The notes beneath the pieces are model-generated. The model was not told the origin of the DNA, did not search any database, and was given only the letters and a program-made list of their open reading frames with translations. Below are positions 36,608-48,660 of a DNA stretch of 64,000 nt, piece after piece (positions within the stretch are counted from its first letter, which is position 1; every line of letters begins with the position of its first letter). The stretch is from Ornithinimicrobium humiphilum (GTDB lineage: Bacteria > Actinomycetota > Actinomycetes > Actinomycetales > Dermatophilaceae). The stretch lies in assembly GCF_006716885.1 (NCBI RefSeq), contig NZ_VFPU01000002.1, positions 1 through 64,000 on the forward strand, in the 5' to 3' direction. Both the position numbers and the translations under genes were made by a program.

Positions 36608-36895
36608 TCAGCCGACGGGCTGCTGCGCCTGCAGGGTGAAGCCGACACCCTGCGGGGTCTGCGCGGCGTCGAGGGTCTGGTCGGCGAGGGTGCCGACGGT
36701 CTCCTGGGCCAGGTAGACGGGGGCCTCGGTGCCGGCGACGGTCTCGTCGGTCGGCTCGGGCTGCGGCACCAGGGCGACCTGCAGCTCGGTCTGGTCGGGG
36801 CTCAGCGACAGGCGCAGGCCCGCACTCTCGGGCATCCCCTGCTCGGCGGTGAGGCCCTTGACGACGGCCTGGGCGTTCTCGGTCACGGTCAGCAT
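36608..36895 (-). CDS. HesB/IscA-like fold protein without cysteines
   Basis: The 95-residue protein begins MLTVTENAQAVVKGLTAEQG and follows the pattern of actinobacterial HesB-like proteins that are often labelled Fe-S assembly. It has no cysteine at all, so it cannot bind a cluster through the usual three Cys of A-type carriers. EAPVYLAQETVGTLADQTLDAA is the position where the family has its fold-closing strand. AGGAGA lies about 9 nt before ATG 36895. Function unknown; a structural or stress role is possible. Confidence 0.75.
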   Translation of the reverse strand: MLTVTENAQAVVKGLTAEQGMPESAGLRLSLSPDQTELQVALVPQPEPTDETVAGTEAPVYLAQETVGTLADQTLDAAQTPQGVGFTLQAQQPVG

Positions 36896-37028
36896 GCGGT
36901 GGTCTCCTGAAAAGGTCGAGGGGACCGGCAGCGGGGTGCCGGCCTCGACGCCCACGAGGGCGTCTCGGACTCCCCCACCCTCACCCAGGGACCGGGGGGT
37001 CTGGCAAACCGAGGCGCGTCGTCGCAGG

Positions 37029-38375
37029 TCAGGCGGTGCGGACGACGACCTCCTCGCCGGAGGTCACCACGGCCGCCAGGTCCGCGAGGCGCACGGAGAC
37101 CCCGGCCCGGCGGTAGGGGTTGTCGAGGCTCTGCAGGGCCAGGTCCTCCCCTCCCGCCCGGACCGACTCCACCCCGTGCCCGAGGGGCCCCGCCTCCAGC
37201 CGCAGCCGGAGCGCGCCGAGCTTGGTGGGCACGGTGGCGCGCACCACGCCCGCCGCGGGGTCGAGCACCGGGTCGAGCTCGAGCAGCTCGCCCACGTGCC
37301 GCACGCCGAGGAGACGCTGCGTGAGGATCTCGAGGAAGAGCCCCGGACCGCTGGAGTAGACCGCCAGCCCGCCTCGAGCGGCACCTCGCCGGCGAGCGCC
37401 CGGTCGTAGTCCCGGGAGGCCTCGTAGCGGTCGGCGAAGGCCCCGTCCGAGGAGGAGCTGTAGGTGTTGGCCTGCCGGGGCGCGGCCGAGGGCACCAGCT
37501 CGGACAGGCCGACGGGCACCGCCCGGGCCAGCGCGCGCAGCAGCCCGGGGCCGTCGCCGACGCGGGCTAGCGCCTCGGCGTGGCGGAGGTGGGCGTGGAC
37601 GTACATGATCCCGATCTCGCGCCCGAAGAAGCTGCTCGCCTCGGCCCGCTGGAAGATCTCGGTGGGGCCGCCGCGGTAGGCCACCGGGCGGTCGAAGAGC
37701 CGCGCCCCGTCCGGGCCGGTGAGGTGCTCGTCGACCAGCCGCAGGTGGGCGGCGGCCTCGCCCGGGGACAGCAGGTCGCCGGCGACGGCGTGGATCATCG
37801 GCAGCAGCGAGTAGCGCAGCCCGGTGCGACTGTCGCGGGGGTGGATCATCGGGGTGACGGTGCCGTCGTCACCGACGACGCCGTAGCCGCAGAGCACGCC
37901 GTCGACGAGCAGGTGACGCCGCAGGTCGGCGGTTCCACGCGCCGCCAGGTCGGCGGCCCGCTCCGCGAGGGAGGGCAGGGCCGGTCGGACGCCGTCGGCC
38001 AGCCGGTCCAGCGCCTCGGCCTGGAGGACGACGGTCCAGGTGGAGACCATGCGCCGGGCGAGGGCGGGGTCCGCGGGCTGCAGCGAGTCGTTCCAGTCGC
38101 CGTGGCCGTAAGCGGGCAGGGCCAGTCCGGGCACGAAGGACGCCTCGACCGCGGAGAGCGCCCGCTCGACGTGCTCGACGAGAGGAGCGACGGCGCCGGG
38201 CCGACCGTCCCCGGTGAAGGCGACCTCCTCGCGGAGCAGGTCGGTGTCCCCGGTCGCGGCGAGGTACTGGCCGAGGGCGAGCAGCGGCCAGTAGACGACG
38301 TCCCCGTGGGCCGAGGCCACCACGTCCCGGCGGAAGGAGGGCAGGAAGTCGAAGGCCTGCGGCCAGTCGCCACGC
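37029..38375 (-). pseudogene. Decayed glycoside phosphorylase/hydrolase (GH94/GH36-like), 5' truncated and frameshifted
   Basis: The recognisable part starts near 38375 with GQHERGDWPQAFDFLPSF and includes YGHGDWNDSLQPADP, the catalytic-acid region of cellobiose-phosphorylase-like enzymes. It runs on to ADRYEASRDYDRALAGEVPLEAGWR. There the frame shifts: at about 37361-37363 one C appears to be missing (plus strand). The sequence resumes in another frame as VYSSGPGLFLEILTQRLLG through VVVRTA at 37029. Several hundred N-terminal residues are absent. Upstream, codon use switches to a plus-strand gene tail, so this is a rearrangement junction. Confidence 0.75.
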
Positions 38376-38521
38376 TCGTGTTGACCGCGGAAGACCTGGC
38401 CCGCGGGCGGCTGCCCTTCGACCTGCCGCGCTCGATGGACGACGTCCGCGCCCACGCCCCCGACCGGCCCGGTCTCGACGACCCCCTGCTCCCCTGCGGA
38501 TACCGCTGGAACGACGAGTGA
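38376..38521 (+). pseudogene. C-terminal fragment of an unidentified plus-strand gene
   Basis: About 48 codons read LTAEDLARGRLPFDLPRS onward to PLLPCGYRWNDE and stop at 38521. Third positions are almost all G or C, the signature of real coding sequence here. The frame overlaps a perfect terminator at its stop. Upstream of about 38376 this frame is only the antisense of the phosphorylase remnant, so the 5' part of the gene is gone. I do not recognise the family. Confidence 0.6.
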
Positions 38522-38550
38522 GGGGGGCGGCCCGAAGGCCGCCCCCCTCA
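38519..38550. terminator. Perfect hairpin terminator
   Basis: A 14-bp perfect stem with a CGAA tetraloop starts on the TGA stop of the plus-strand gene fragment. It also lies just downstream of the minus-strand LVIVD gene, so it can terminate from both sides. Confidence 0.88.
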
Positions 38551-38575
38551 CCGGGACGTTCGCCGGATCAGGCGA

Positions 38576-40387
38576 TCAGCGCAGCGAGCCCGCCAGGTCG
38601 GTCAGCGCCTGGTGCAGCGCGGCCTGGCTGGCGTTCTTCGTGTCGAGCTGGTTGCTCGCGGCCTGCAGCTGGGCCGCGGCCGCAGCGGTCTTGCCGGACG
38701 CCTGGAAGTCCCGGGCCTTCTCGACCATCTTCTCGACGTTGGCGGCCTTGTTCTTGGCCAGACCCTCGGTCAGCTCCCAGCGGTAGTCGACCATCTCGAA
38801 GGAGGCCGGCCACTCGATCTTGGGCTGGTGCTGGGGGTTGAAGGTCTCCAACGTGACCGTCTTCGCGACGGCCAGGGCGGCCGCGCTCAGGTCCGCGCTC
38901 GGGGTGAGCTCGAAGGTGTCGAAGCCACGACCGATCTCCGAGCCGTAGACGTAGCCGTTGTGCCAGTAGGTGGACCAGAACCCACTGGCCTGGAGGGACG
39001 TCCCGCTCATCGGGCCGCGGTCGAAGAACGCGATCTCACGCGGGTTCTCGGAGTCGGTGAAGTCGAAGACCGAGGAACCGCCCTGGTACCACGCCTGGAC
39101 CATGATGTCGCGGTCCGGGACGGGGATCAGCGAGCCGTTGTGGGCGACGCAGTTCTCCGTGGTGGTCTGCGGGACCGGGAGCTTGTAGTAGCTCTTCCAC
39201 TCCATCTTGCGGTCGACGATGTCGAAGATCGCGTTGGCGCCCCACTGCGGACGGTCGGTGACCCGGCAGCGCGCGCTGGTGCCGCCGCCCCACTCGTCGG
39301 TGAAGATCACCTTGGTGCCGTCGTTGTTGAAGGTGGCGGAGTGCCAGTAGGCGAAGTTGTAGTCCTCGACCGCGTCGATGCGCTTGGGGTTGACCGGGTC
39401 GCTGATGTCGAGCAGCAAACCCCAGCCCTGGCACGCGCCGGCGCCCAGGCCGATCTCCGGGTAGAGCGTGATGTCGTGGCAGCGGCTGGCCTGCGAGCGG
39501 GACTGGCCGCCCGGCGCGCGCGGGTCGTCGACCGGGTAGGTCGGCTGGAGGCCGCTGCCCGGGAGGCCGTTGAGCGCACCGGCGGCGTAGTCGCCCTCGC
39601 AGCTGTTGTCACCGCACACCGAGAAGATGCGGGAGTTGTTGACGACGCGAGCGGTCTCGGGCGCGGCGAGCGGGACCTCGATCACCTGGATGGCGAAGTT
39701 GGTCGTCGTCGGGTCCACAAGGCTGCTGTTGCCGTTGCAGCCCGCCAGCTCGCTGGCGGAGCGAATGCCCGCGGTGCCGGAGTTGTAGACGTAGATCGTC
39801 TCCGGGTCCTCCACCGGCGGGACCAGCAGGCTGTGCGTGTGCGAGCCGGCGCAGGTCTGCACGCCGGGCAGCTGCACAGGCTGCAGCGGGTTGCTGATGT
39901 CGAAGATGCGGACGCCGCGGAAACGGGAGGCGGCGTCCGGGGCCGCGGTGCCGCAGTCGATCCGGCCGCGGGTCTCCTCGACCGACATGAAGAGCAGGTT
40001 GCCGTAGACGGACAGGTCACCCTGGCCGCCGGGGCAGACGTAGGACAGCTCCAGCGACGGGGCGGCCGGGTCGGAGACGTCGTAGACCTGGAAGCCCTGG
40101 AAGTTGCCGACGAAGGCGTAGTCGCCCTGGTAGGCCATGTCCGAGTTGGCGTAGGACAGGCTGCCGGGGTTGGTCGGGCTGTAGAAGCCGTCGGGCTTCT
40201 GGCTGTGGGACAGCAGGGTCATGTTGCTGCTGGCCTCACCGGCGTTCTGGAAGCCGGGAGCCAGACCCTCACGAGGGTCGGTGTCGGCGACGGCCGAGGT
40301 GGCCGTCAGACCCGGGACGAGAAGCGCTGCGGCGACGATGCCGAGCCACTTCCCGGGGCGGCGGAGCCGCTGCGTCCGAGTGGACAT
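38576..40387 (-). CDS. Secreted LVIVD-repeat beta-propeller protein
   Basis: The 603-residue protein has a basic start, a hydrophobic helix (about 14-30) and an AVA-D signal peptidase site near residue 35, so it is exported. The body carries LVIVD-type repeats (FQVYDVSDPAAPSL, VRIFDISNPLQPV, LLLDISDPVNPKRI, SSVFDFTDSENPREI), which form a propeller. Several cysteines could make disulfides. The last 90 residues form a helical domain with AAAAAQLQAASNQLDTKNASQA. GAAAGG precedes the ATG. It is divergent from metH. Its enzymatic role, if any, is unknown. Confidence 0.88.
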   Translation of the reverse strand: MSTRTQRLRRPGKWLGIVAAALLVPGLTATSAVADTDPREGLAPGFQNAGEASSNMTLLSHSQKPDGFYSPTNPGSLSYANSDMAYQGDYAFVGNFQGFQVYDVSDPAAPSLELSYVCPGGQGDLSVYGNLLFMSVEETRGRIDCGTAAPDAASRFRGVRIFDISNPLQPVQLPGVQTCAGSHTHSLLVPPVEDPETIYVYNSGTAGIRSASELAGCNGNSSLVDPTTTNFAIQVIEVPLAAPETARVVNNSRIFSVCGDNSCEGDYAAGALNGLPGSGLQPTYPVDDPRAPGGQSRSQASRCHDITLYPEIGLGAGACQGWGLLLDISDPVNPKRIDAVEDYNFAYWHSATFNNDGTKVIFTDEWGGGTSARCRVTDRPQWGANAIFDIVDRKMEWKSYYKLPVPQTTTENCVAHNGSLIPVPDRDIMVQAWYQGGSSVFDFTDSENPREIAFFDRGPMSGTSLQASGFWSTYWHNGYVYGSEIGRGFDTFELTPSADLSAAALAVAKTVTLETFNPQHQPKIEWPASFEMVDYRWELTEGLAKNKAANVEKMVEKARDFQASGKTAAAAAQLQAASNQLDTKNASQAALHQALTDLAGSLR

Positions 40388-40557
40388 CGATCACTACCTT
40401 TCGGGCACTGGGCAGGAGAAGACCGACGACCGCCCGGACCCCGGCGGCGGTGCCGGCTGTCGTGACACTAGTGGTCGTGCACCGAGCCTGTACATAGCCT
40501 GAGAAGAAAAAACGGACCAGTTCTCGGGACTCCTCGGCCGCCACCTACAGTGGTGAG
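40388..40557. promoter_or_regulatory. Divergent promoter region, LVIVD gene and metH
   Basis: On the plus strand TACAGT (40546-40551) ends 6 nt before the metH GTG, a leaderless arrangement. An A-rich tract (about 40503-40513) lies further upstream. On the minus strand the LVIVD gene has a GAAAGG ribosome binding site. I see no B12 or SAM riboswitch. Confidence 0.55.
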
Positions 40558-44292
<3,735 letters not shown>

Positions 44293-44327
44293 TTCGTCGT
44301 TGTTGAAGCGTCACGTCATATAACGAA

Positions 44328-44346
44328 GTGATCACGGTGTGATCAC
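44328..44346. promoter_or_regulatory. Tandem GTGATCAC palindromes, candidate operator
   Basis: Two identical 8-bp palindromes GTGATCAC (44328-44335 and 44339-44346) are 11 bp apart start to start, one helical turn. They sit just upstream of the -35 of the betaine transporter promoter in an AT-richer stretch. A dimeric or tetrameric regulator could bind both on one DNA face. Confidence 0.6.
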
Positions 44347-44360
44347 GAAATGCATCTGGA

Positions 44361-44391
44361 TTGGATTTTCCACGTCCCGTCTGTCTACTGT
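44361..44391 (+). promoter_or_regulatory. Probable promoter of the glycine betaine transporter operon
   Basis: TTGGAT (44361-44366) and TACTGT (44386-44391) form a -35/-10 pair with a 19-bp spacer, slightly long. Transcription would start near 44398, leaving a leader of about 115 nt before the GTG of the first gene. Confidence 0.5.
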
Positions 44392-44392
44392 C

Positions 44393-44455
44393 GAGGACGA
44401 CTCCTCCGCGCTTCCAGCGCCCTCCCACCGGGTCTGCTCCCGGCTGGGAAGGCGC
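44393..44455 (+). ncRNA. Structured 5' leader of the betaine transporter mRNA
   Basis: Two hairpins are visible. GAGGA/TCCTC with a CGAC loop lies at 44393-44406, although its first bases may precede the start of transcription. A long stem spans 44417-44455: GCGCC/GGCGC, CTCCCA/TGGGA and CCGGG/CCCGG arms with one mismatch, one bulge and a TCTGCT loop. The remaining 60 nt lead to a GGAGGG site 10 nt before the GTG. No known riboswitch class is confidently recognised. Confidence 0.45.
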
Positions 44456-44514
44456 AGTTCCGTGCTGCCCGGGGACCGTCGAGCCCGTGACCGACGACGG
44501 AGGGAATCCGTTTC

Positions 44515-45765
44515 GTGCCCGTCCTTTCCGCAGACCATCTCTACAAGATCTTCGGCCGCCGACCCGCCCGCGGCGTCGAGGCCCTCCGCGCCGGCGCCAC
44601 TCGTGAGGAGCTGCGCGCCCAGGGCCTGACGCCGGCCGTGGTCGACGCCTCCTTCGACGTGCACGCCGGCGAGATCTTCGTCGTCATGGGCCTGTCCGGG
44701 TCGGGCAAGTCGACCCTGATCCGGATGCTCAACGGCCTTCACCCGGCCACCGCCGGCGACGTCGTGATCGACGGCCAGAACCTGGCGGGCCTCCGTGGGG
44801 AGGCGCTGCGCCGGGTGCGGCGCGAGAAGATCTCGATGGTCTTCCAGCACTTCGCCCTCCTTCCCCACCGCACCGTCGGCGAGAACGCCGCCTACGGCCT
44901 GCAGGTGCGCGGGGTCAACCGCTCCGAGCGCGAGGCGCGGGCGGCCAAGGCCCTGGCGATGGTCGGGCTCGAGGGCTGGGGCGGCTCGCTGCCCGGCGAG
45001 CTCTCCGGGGGTATGCAGCAGCGCGTCGGCCTGGCCCGCGCCCTCGCCGCCGGCACCGACGTGCTGCTCATGGACGAGGCCTTCAGCGCGCTCGACCCAC
45101 TCATCCGCCGCGAGATGCAGGACCAGCTCGTCGACCTGCAGCAGCGCCTCGACAAGACCGTCGTCTTCATCACCCACGACCTCAACGAGGCGATGCGGCT
45201 GGGCGACCGGGTCGCGATGATGCGCGACGGCCGGATCGAGCAGATCGGCACCGCGCAGCAGATCCTCGACGACCCGAAGAACAACTACGTGGCGCAGTTC
45301 GTGCAGGACGTCGACCGCGCCAAGGTGCTGACCGCCGGTGCGGTGATGGAGCCCCCGGCCGTGACGATCGGGCCCGACCAGGGACCCCAGCTGGCGCACA
45401 AGCTCATCCGCGAGCACCAGCTCGACGCGCTCCCGGTCGTCCGTCGGGACCGCACCCCGGTCGGGGTCGTGCTCCCGGGCGAGGTGGCCGCCGCCGTCCG
45501 CGCGGGCCGTGACCGGCTCCCGCTGACCGAGCGCAGCGCGACGACCGTGACGGTCGGCACGCCGCTGGCCGACCTGCTCGCCGACGCCGCCCGCCGCCAG
45601 AGCCCGCTGCTCGTCGTCGACGACGAGGGTCGCCTCGCCGGGCTCATCCCCCAGGTCACCCTGCTCGCCGCGCTCTCGGGCGAGCCCACCGACGAGGTGC
45701 TGGCGCACGACATACCCGACTCCCCCGAAGAGCTGACCGACGACAGCAAGGTGGTGGCGCCGTGA
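44515..45765 (+). CDS. Glycine betaine/proline ABC transporter, ATP-binding subunit (ProV/OpuAA)
   Basis: The 416-residue ATPase has Walker A GLSGSGKST (near 59), signature LSGGMQQR (near 162), Walker B VLLMDEAFSALDP and a switch His in TVVFITHDLNEAMR. The C-terminal part (about 270-405) forms two CBS domains that in the family sense ionic strength or nucleotide. The GAxREELRAQG insertion before Walker A is typical of ProV. It imports osmoprotectant betaine with the next two genes. GTG start with GGAGGG 10 nt upstream; the last codons overlap the permease start. Confidence 0.94.
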   Translation: MPVLSADHLYKIFGRRPARGVEALRAGATREELRAQGLTPAVVDASFDVHAGEIFVVMGLSGSGKSTLIRMLNGLHPATAGDVVIDGQNLAGLRGEALRRVRREKISMVFQHFALLPHRTVGENAAYGLQVRGVNRSEREARAAKALAMVGLEGWGGSLPGELSGGMQQRVGLARALAAGTDVLLMDEAFSALDPLIRREMQDQLVDLQQRLDKTVVFITHDLNEAMRLGDRVAMMRDGRIEQIGTAQQILDDPKNNYVAQFVQDVDRAKVLTAGAVMEPPAVTIGPDQGPQLAHKLIREHQLDALPVVRRDRTPVGVVLPGEVAAAVRAGRDRLPLTERSATTVTVGTPLADLLADAARRQSPLLVVDDEGRLAGLIPQVTLLAALSGEPTDEVLAHDIPDSPEELTDDSKVVAP

Positions 45766-46700
45766 GCTCGACCGACGCCCTGCTCCCCCGGATCCCGGTC
45801 GGCACCTGGGTCGACACCGCCTTCGACTGGGTCGACGACAACCTCGGCGTGCTGCTGGACCTCTTCCGCGACGTGATGACGGTGGTGGTCGAGGGCCTGG
45901 TGGACCTGCTCATGTGGCCCCCGCCGCTCGTCCTGGTCGCGGTGCTGGCGCTGCTCGCCTGGGTGGTCGCCTCCTGGCGGCTGGCCGTGGGCACCGCGCT
46001 CGGCCTGGCCCTGGTCGTCTCGATGGGCATCTGGCTGCCGGCGATGCAGACCCTGGCCCTGGTCGCCGTCGCGACGGTCGTCGCGGTGGCGATCGCGATC
46101 CCCGTCGGCGTGCTCGCCGCGCGCAACGACGCGGTGAGCGCGGTGGTCCGCCCGGTGCTCGACCTCATGCAGACGATGCCCGGCTTCGTCTACCTCATCC
46201 CGGCGGTGACCTTCTTCTCGATCGGGCTGGTGCCCGGCATCTTCGCCACGATCATCTTCGCGCTGCCCCCGGGCGTGCGGCTCACCGAGCTCGGCATCCG
46301 CCAGGTCGACCGCGAGACGGTCGAGGCGGGCGAGTCCTTCGGCGCCTCGCCCTGGCAGATCCTGCGCGGCGTCCAGCTGCCGCTGGCGGTGCCGACCATC
46401 ATGGCCGGCGTCAACCAGGTGATCATGCTCGCGCTGTCGATGGCCGTCATCGCCGGCTTCACCGGTGCCGACGGGCTGGGCAAGCTCGTGGTCGAGTCCA
46501 TCGCCCGCCTCAACACCCCGCTCGGGGTCGAGGCCGGGCTGGGCGTGGTGATCCTCGCGATCTACCTCGACCGCGTCACCGCCGCCCTCGGCGACCCCGG
46601 CAGGCACCCCCGCTCGCTGCTGGCGCTGGCGCGCGCCCGCCGGGCGGCCGCCACGCCGGCCCCGACCACGACCACCGCTCCCGCGGCGACCCCGCGGTGA
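45762..46700 (+). CDS. Glycine betaine/proline ABC transporter, permease (ProW/OpuAB)
   Basis: This 312-residue permease has a soluble N-terminal helix, then about six membrane segments. The binding-protein-dependent transport loop is EAGESFGASPWQILRGVQLPLAVPTIMAG, where the EAA motif contacts the ATPase. The C-terminal 40 residues are Ala/Thr/Pro-rich and probably disordered. GTG start overlaps the ATPase stop (GTGA). Confidence 0.94.
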   Translation: MSSTDALLPRIPVGTWVDTAFDWVDDNLGVLLDLFRDVMTVVVEGLVDLLMWPPPLVLVAVLALLAWVVASWRLAVGTALGLALVVSMGIWLPAMQTLALVAVATVVAVAIAIPVGVLAARNDAVSAVVRPVLDLMQTMPGFVYLIPAVTFFSIGLVPGIFATIIFALPPGVRLTELGIRQVDRETVEAGESFGASPWQILRGVQLPLAVPTIMAGVNQVIMLALSMAVIAGFTGADGLGKLVVESIARLNTPLGVEAGLGVVILAIYLDRVTAALGDPGRHPRSLLALARARRAAATPAPTTTTAPAATPR

Positions 46701-46756
46701 CCCCCCATCGCCCGCTGACCCACCCGTTTGATCCCCACCGAGAGGAACCCCGAACG

Positions 46757-47689
46757 ATGAGGACCCACCCCCGCACTCCCCGCACCCGCGCCGGAGCGGT
46801 CGTCGCCAGCCTGGCCGGCGCCGCCCTCGTGCTCACCGCCTGCGGCGACGGCGGCTCCGACGACACCTCCGGCTCCGAGGGCTCCGGCGGCGACGCCGGC
46901 ACCATCACCCTCGGCTTCCTGCCGTCCTGGACCGACGGCCTGTCGATGGCGCACCTGCTCGAGCACCAGCTCGGCGAGATGGGCTACACCGTCGAGATGG
47001 AGACGCTCACCGAGGCCGCGCCGCTCTACACCGGCCTGGCCAACGGCGACGTCGACATGTATCCCTCGGCCTGGCCGGAGGTGACCCACGCCGACTACAT
47101 GGAGGAGTACGGCGACCGCATCGAGGACCTCGGCGCCTACTACGACGGCGCGGTCCTGACGATCGCGGTGCCGGAGTACGTCGACATCGACTCGATGGAG
47201 GAGCTCAAGGACAACGCCGACCGGTTCGGCAACCGCATCGTGGGCATCGAGCCCGGCGCCGGCCTGACCGGGGTGACGCAGGACAGCATGATGCCCGCCT
47301 ACGGCCTCGAGGACTGGGAGCTCGTGACCTCCTCGACGACCGCGATGCTGAGCGAGCTGAGCAGCGCGGTGGCCGACGAGGAGGACATCGTCGTCACCCT
47401 GTGGCGCCCGTTCTGGGCCTACACCGAGTTCCCGATGAAGGACCTCGAGGACCCCGAGGGCGCCATGGGCGATCCCGAGGGCCTGCACTTCCTCGGCACC
47501 GACGGCTTCGCCGAGGAGCACCCCGAGGTCGCCGAGTGGCTCGGCCAGCTGACGCTGACCGACGAGGAGTACGGCTCCCTGGAGGACATGGTCGTCAACG
47601 AGTACGGCGAGGGCCGCGAGTCCGAGGCCGTCGAGGCCTGGCTCGAGGCCAACCCGGACGTGCTGCCGGAGCTGCCCGCGACCCGCTGA
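46757..47689 (+). CDS. Glycine betaine-binding lipoprotein (ProX/OpuAC)
   Basis: The 310-residue lipoprotein has a lipobox VLTAC near residue 29 and a Gly/Ser/Asp linker, then an OpuAC-type ligand-binding fold. Aromatic residues that could form the betaine cage are in LPSWTDGLS, MYPSAWPEV and LWRPFWAY. It delivers betaine to the ProV-ProW-like complex. GAGAGGAA lies upstream of ATG 46757. A strong terminator follows the gene. Confidence 0.93.
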   Translation: MRTHPRTPRTRAGAVVASLAGAALVLTACGDGGSDDTSGSEGSGGDAGTITLGFLPSWTDGLSMAHLLEHQLGEMGYTVEMETLTEAAPLYTGLANGDVDMYPSAWPEVTHADYMEEYGDRIEDLGAYYDGAVLTIAVPEYVDIDSMEELKDNADRFGNRIVGIEPGAGLTGVTQDSMMPAYGLEDWELVTSSTTAMLSELSSAVADEEDIVVTLWRPFWAYTEFPMKDLEDPEGAMGDPEGLHFLGTDGFAEEHPEVAEWLGQLTLTDEEYGSLEDMVVNEYGEGRESEAVEAWLEANPDVLPELPATR

Positions 47690-47717
47690 CCAGCAGTCCC
47701 GGCGCCCGGCGCCTGCT

Positions 47718-47757
47718 CCCGTCCCGTGAACGTCCGTCGTGACGTCCATGGGACGGG
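47718..47757 (+). terminator. Terminator of the betaine transporter operon
   Basis: An 8-bp perfect outer stem CCCGTCCC/GGGACGGG (47718-47725 with 47750-47757) and an inner ACGTC/GACGT stem are followed by TGCTTTC. It lies 28 nt past the lipoprotein stop. Confidence 0.8.
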
Positions 47758-47831
47758 TGCTTTCATCGAAGCATCTTCGACCGTGCGGCTGATTTCGCGA
47801 CCCGCGTCGAAGGTTGACACACTGTACGTCG

Positions 47832-48623
47832 ATGACGACACCCCAGCCCCGCACCGCCGAGACCCGCATCTCGGTCGAGCTCGTCCCCCGCAGCGCGGAG
47901 TCGCTCACCGCCGAGATGGCCGAGATCGCCCAGCGGCTGCCCGGGGTGACGACCATCAACGTCCCCGACCTGCTCAAGTTCCCCCTGCGCAGCTGGGACG
48001 CCTGCGGGGTGGTCCGGGGCGCTCCCGCCCGGGCCGACGGCACGGCATACCCCGTCATCCCGCACGTGCGCGCGGCCGACGTGGACCCCGACGCCCCGCT
48101 CCCGATGGCCGAGGCGATCCGTGCGCACGGGATCACGGAGGTGCTGGTGGTCTCCGGCGACGACGCCGACTACTTCACCCACCACACCTATCCCGTCGAC
48201 GCGGTCGACGTCATCCGCCGCTTCCGCGCAGAGCTGCCCGAGGTGCGCGTCTACGCCGGTCTCGACCCCTACCGCAGCGGCATCGCCACCGAGATGCGCT
48301 ATCTCGAGCGCAAGCTGTCGGCCGGTGCCGTCGGCGTCTTCACCCAGCCCTTCTTCGACACCTCCTACATGGCGACCTGGGGTCGGGTGCTGCCCTCCGA
48401 CATCGAGGTGTGGTGGGGCGCGACGACCGTCACCACCCAGGCCTCGATCGGCTACTGGCGGCGCCGCAACCTGGTCGCCTTCCCCCGCGACTTCGAGCCC
48501 ACGCTGGCGTGGCAGCGCGACTACGCTCGGCGCGCGATCGACGCGGCGGGGGAGCAGGGGCAGAACATCTACCTCATGCCGGTGCGCACCTCCGTGCTCG
48601 ACTACCTGGAGGGCGTCATCTAG
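47832..48623 (+). CDS. Short methylenetetrahydrofolate reductase-family protein
   Basis: The 263-residue TIM-barrel protein belongs to the MTHFR family. ISVELVPRSAESL is the N-terminal strand with the catalytic-type glutamate. VLVVSGDDADYFTHHTYPVDAVDVI corresponds to the folate/flavin region, GVFTQPFFD to the later barrel strand, and it ends TSVLDYLEGVI. It is shorter and more divergent than standard MetF (about 290-310). A CACTGT hexamer lies 6 nt before the ATG. Proximity to metH and betaine import suggests a methyl-group role, but the reaction is unproven. Confidence 0.78.
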   Translation: MTTPQPRTAETRISVELVPRSAESLTAEMAEIAQRLPGVTTINVPDLLKFPLRSWDACGVVRGAPARADGTAYPVIPHVRAADVDPDAPLPMAEAIRAHGITEVLVVSGDDADYFTHHTYPVDAVDVIRRFRAELPEVRVYAGLDPYRSGIATEMRYLERKLSAGAVGVFTQPFFDTSYMATWGRVLPSDIEVWWGATTVTTQASIGYWRRRNLVAFPRDFEPTLAWQRDYARRAIDAAGEQGQNIYLMPVRTSVLDYLEGVI

Positions 48624-48660
48624 TCCGTCGGTCCGTGGCAGAGTGGCTCGAGGAGGTCTC

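Noticed and set aside
37580..38521. A full 313-residue plus-strand gene here
   Set aside because: Only the last roughly 48 codons show coding character; the rest is antisense to the phosphorylase remnant.
44393..44514. c-di-AMP (ydaO/yuaA) riboswitch before the betaine transporter
   Set aside because: The setting fits, but I could not find the conserved core segments with confidence, so it is reported only as an unclassified structured leader.
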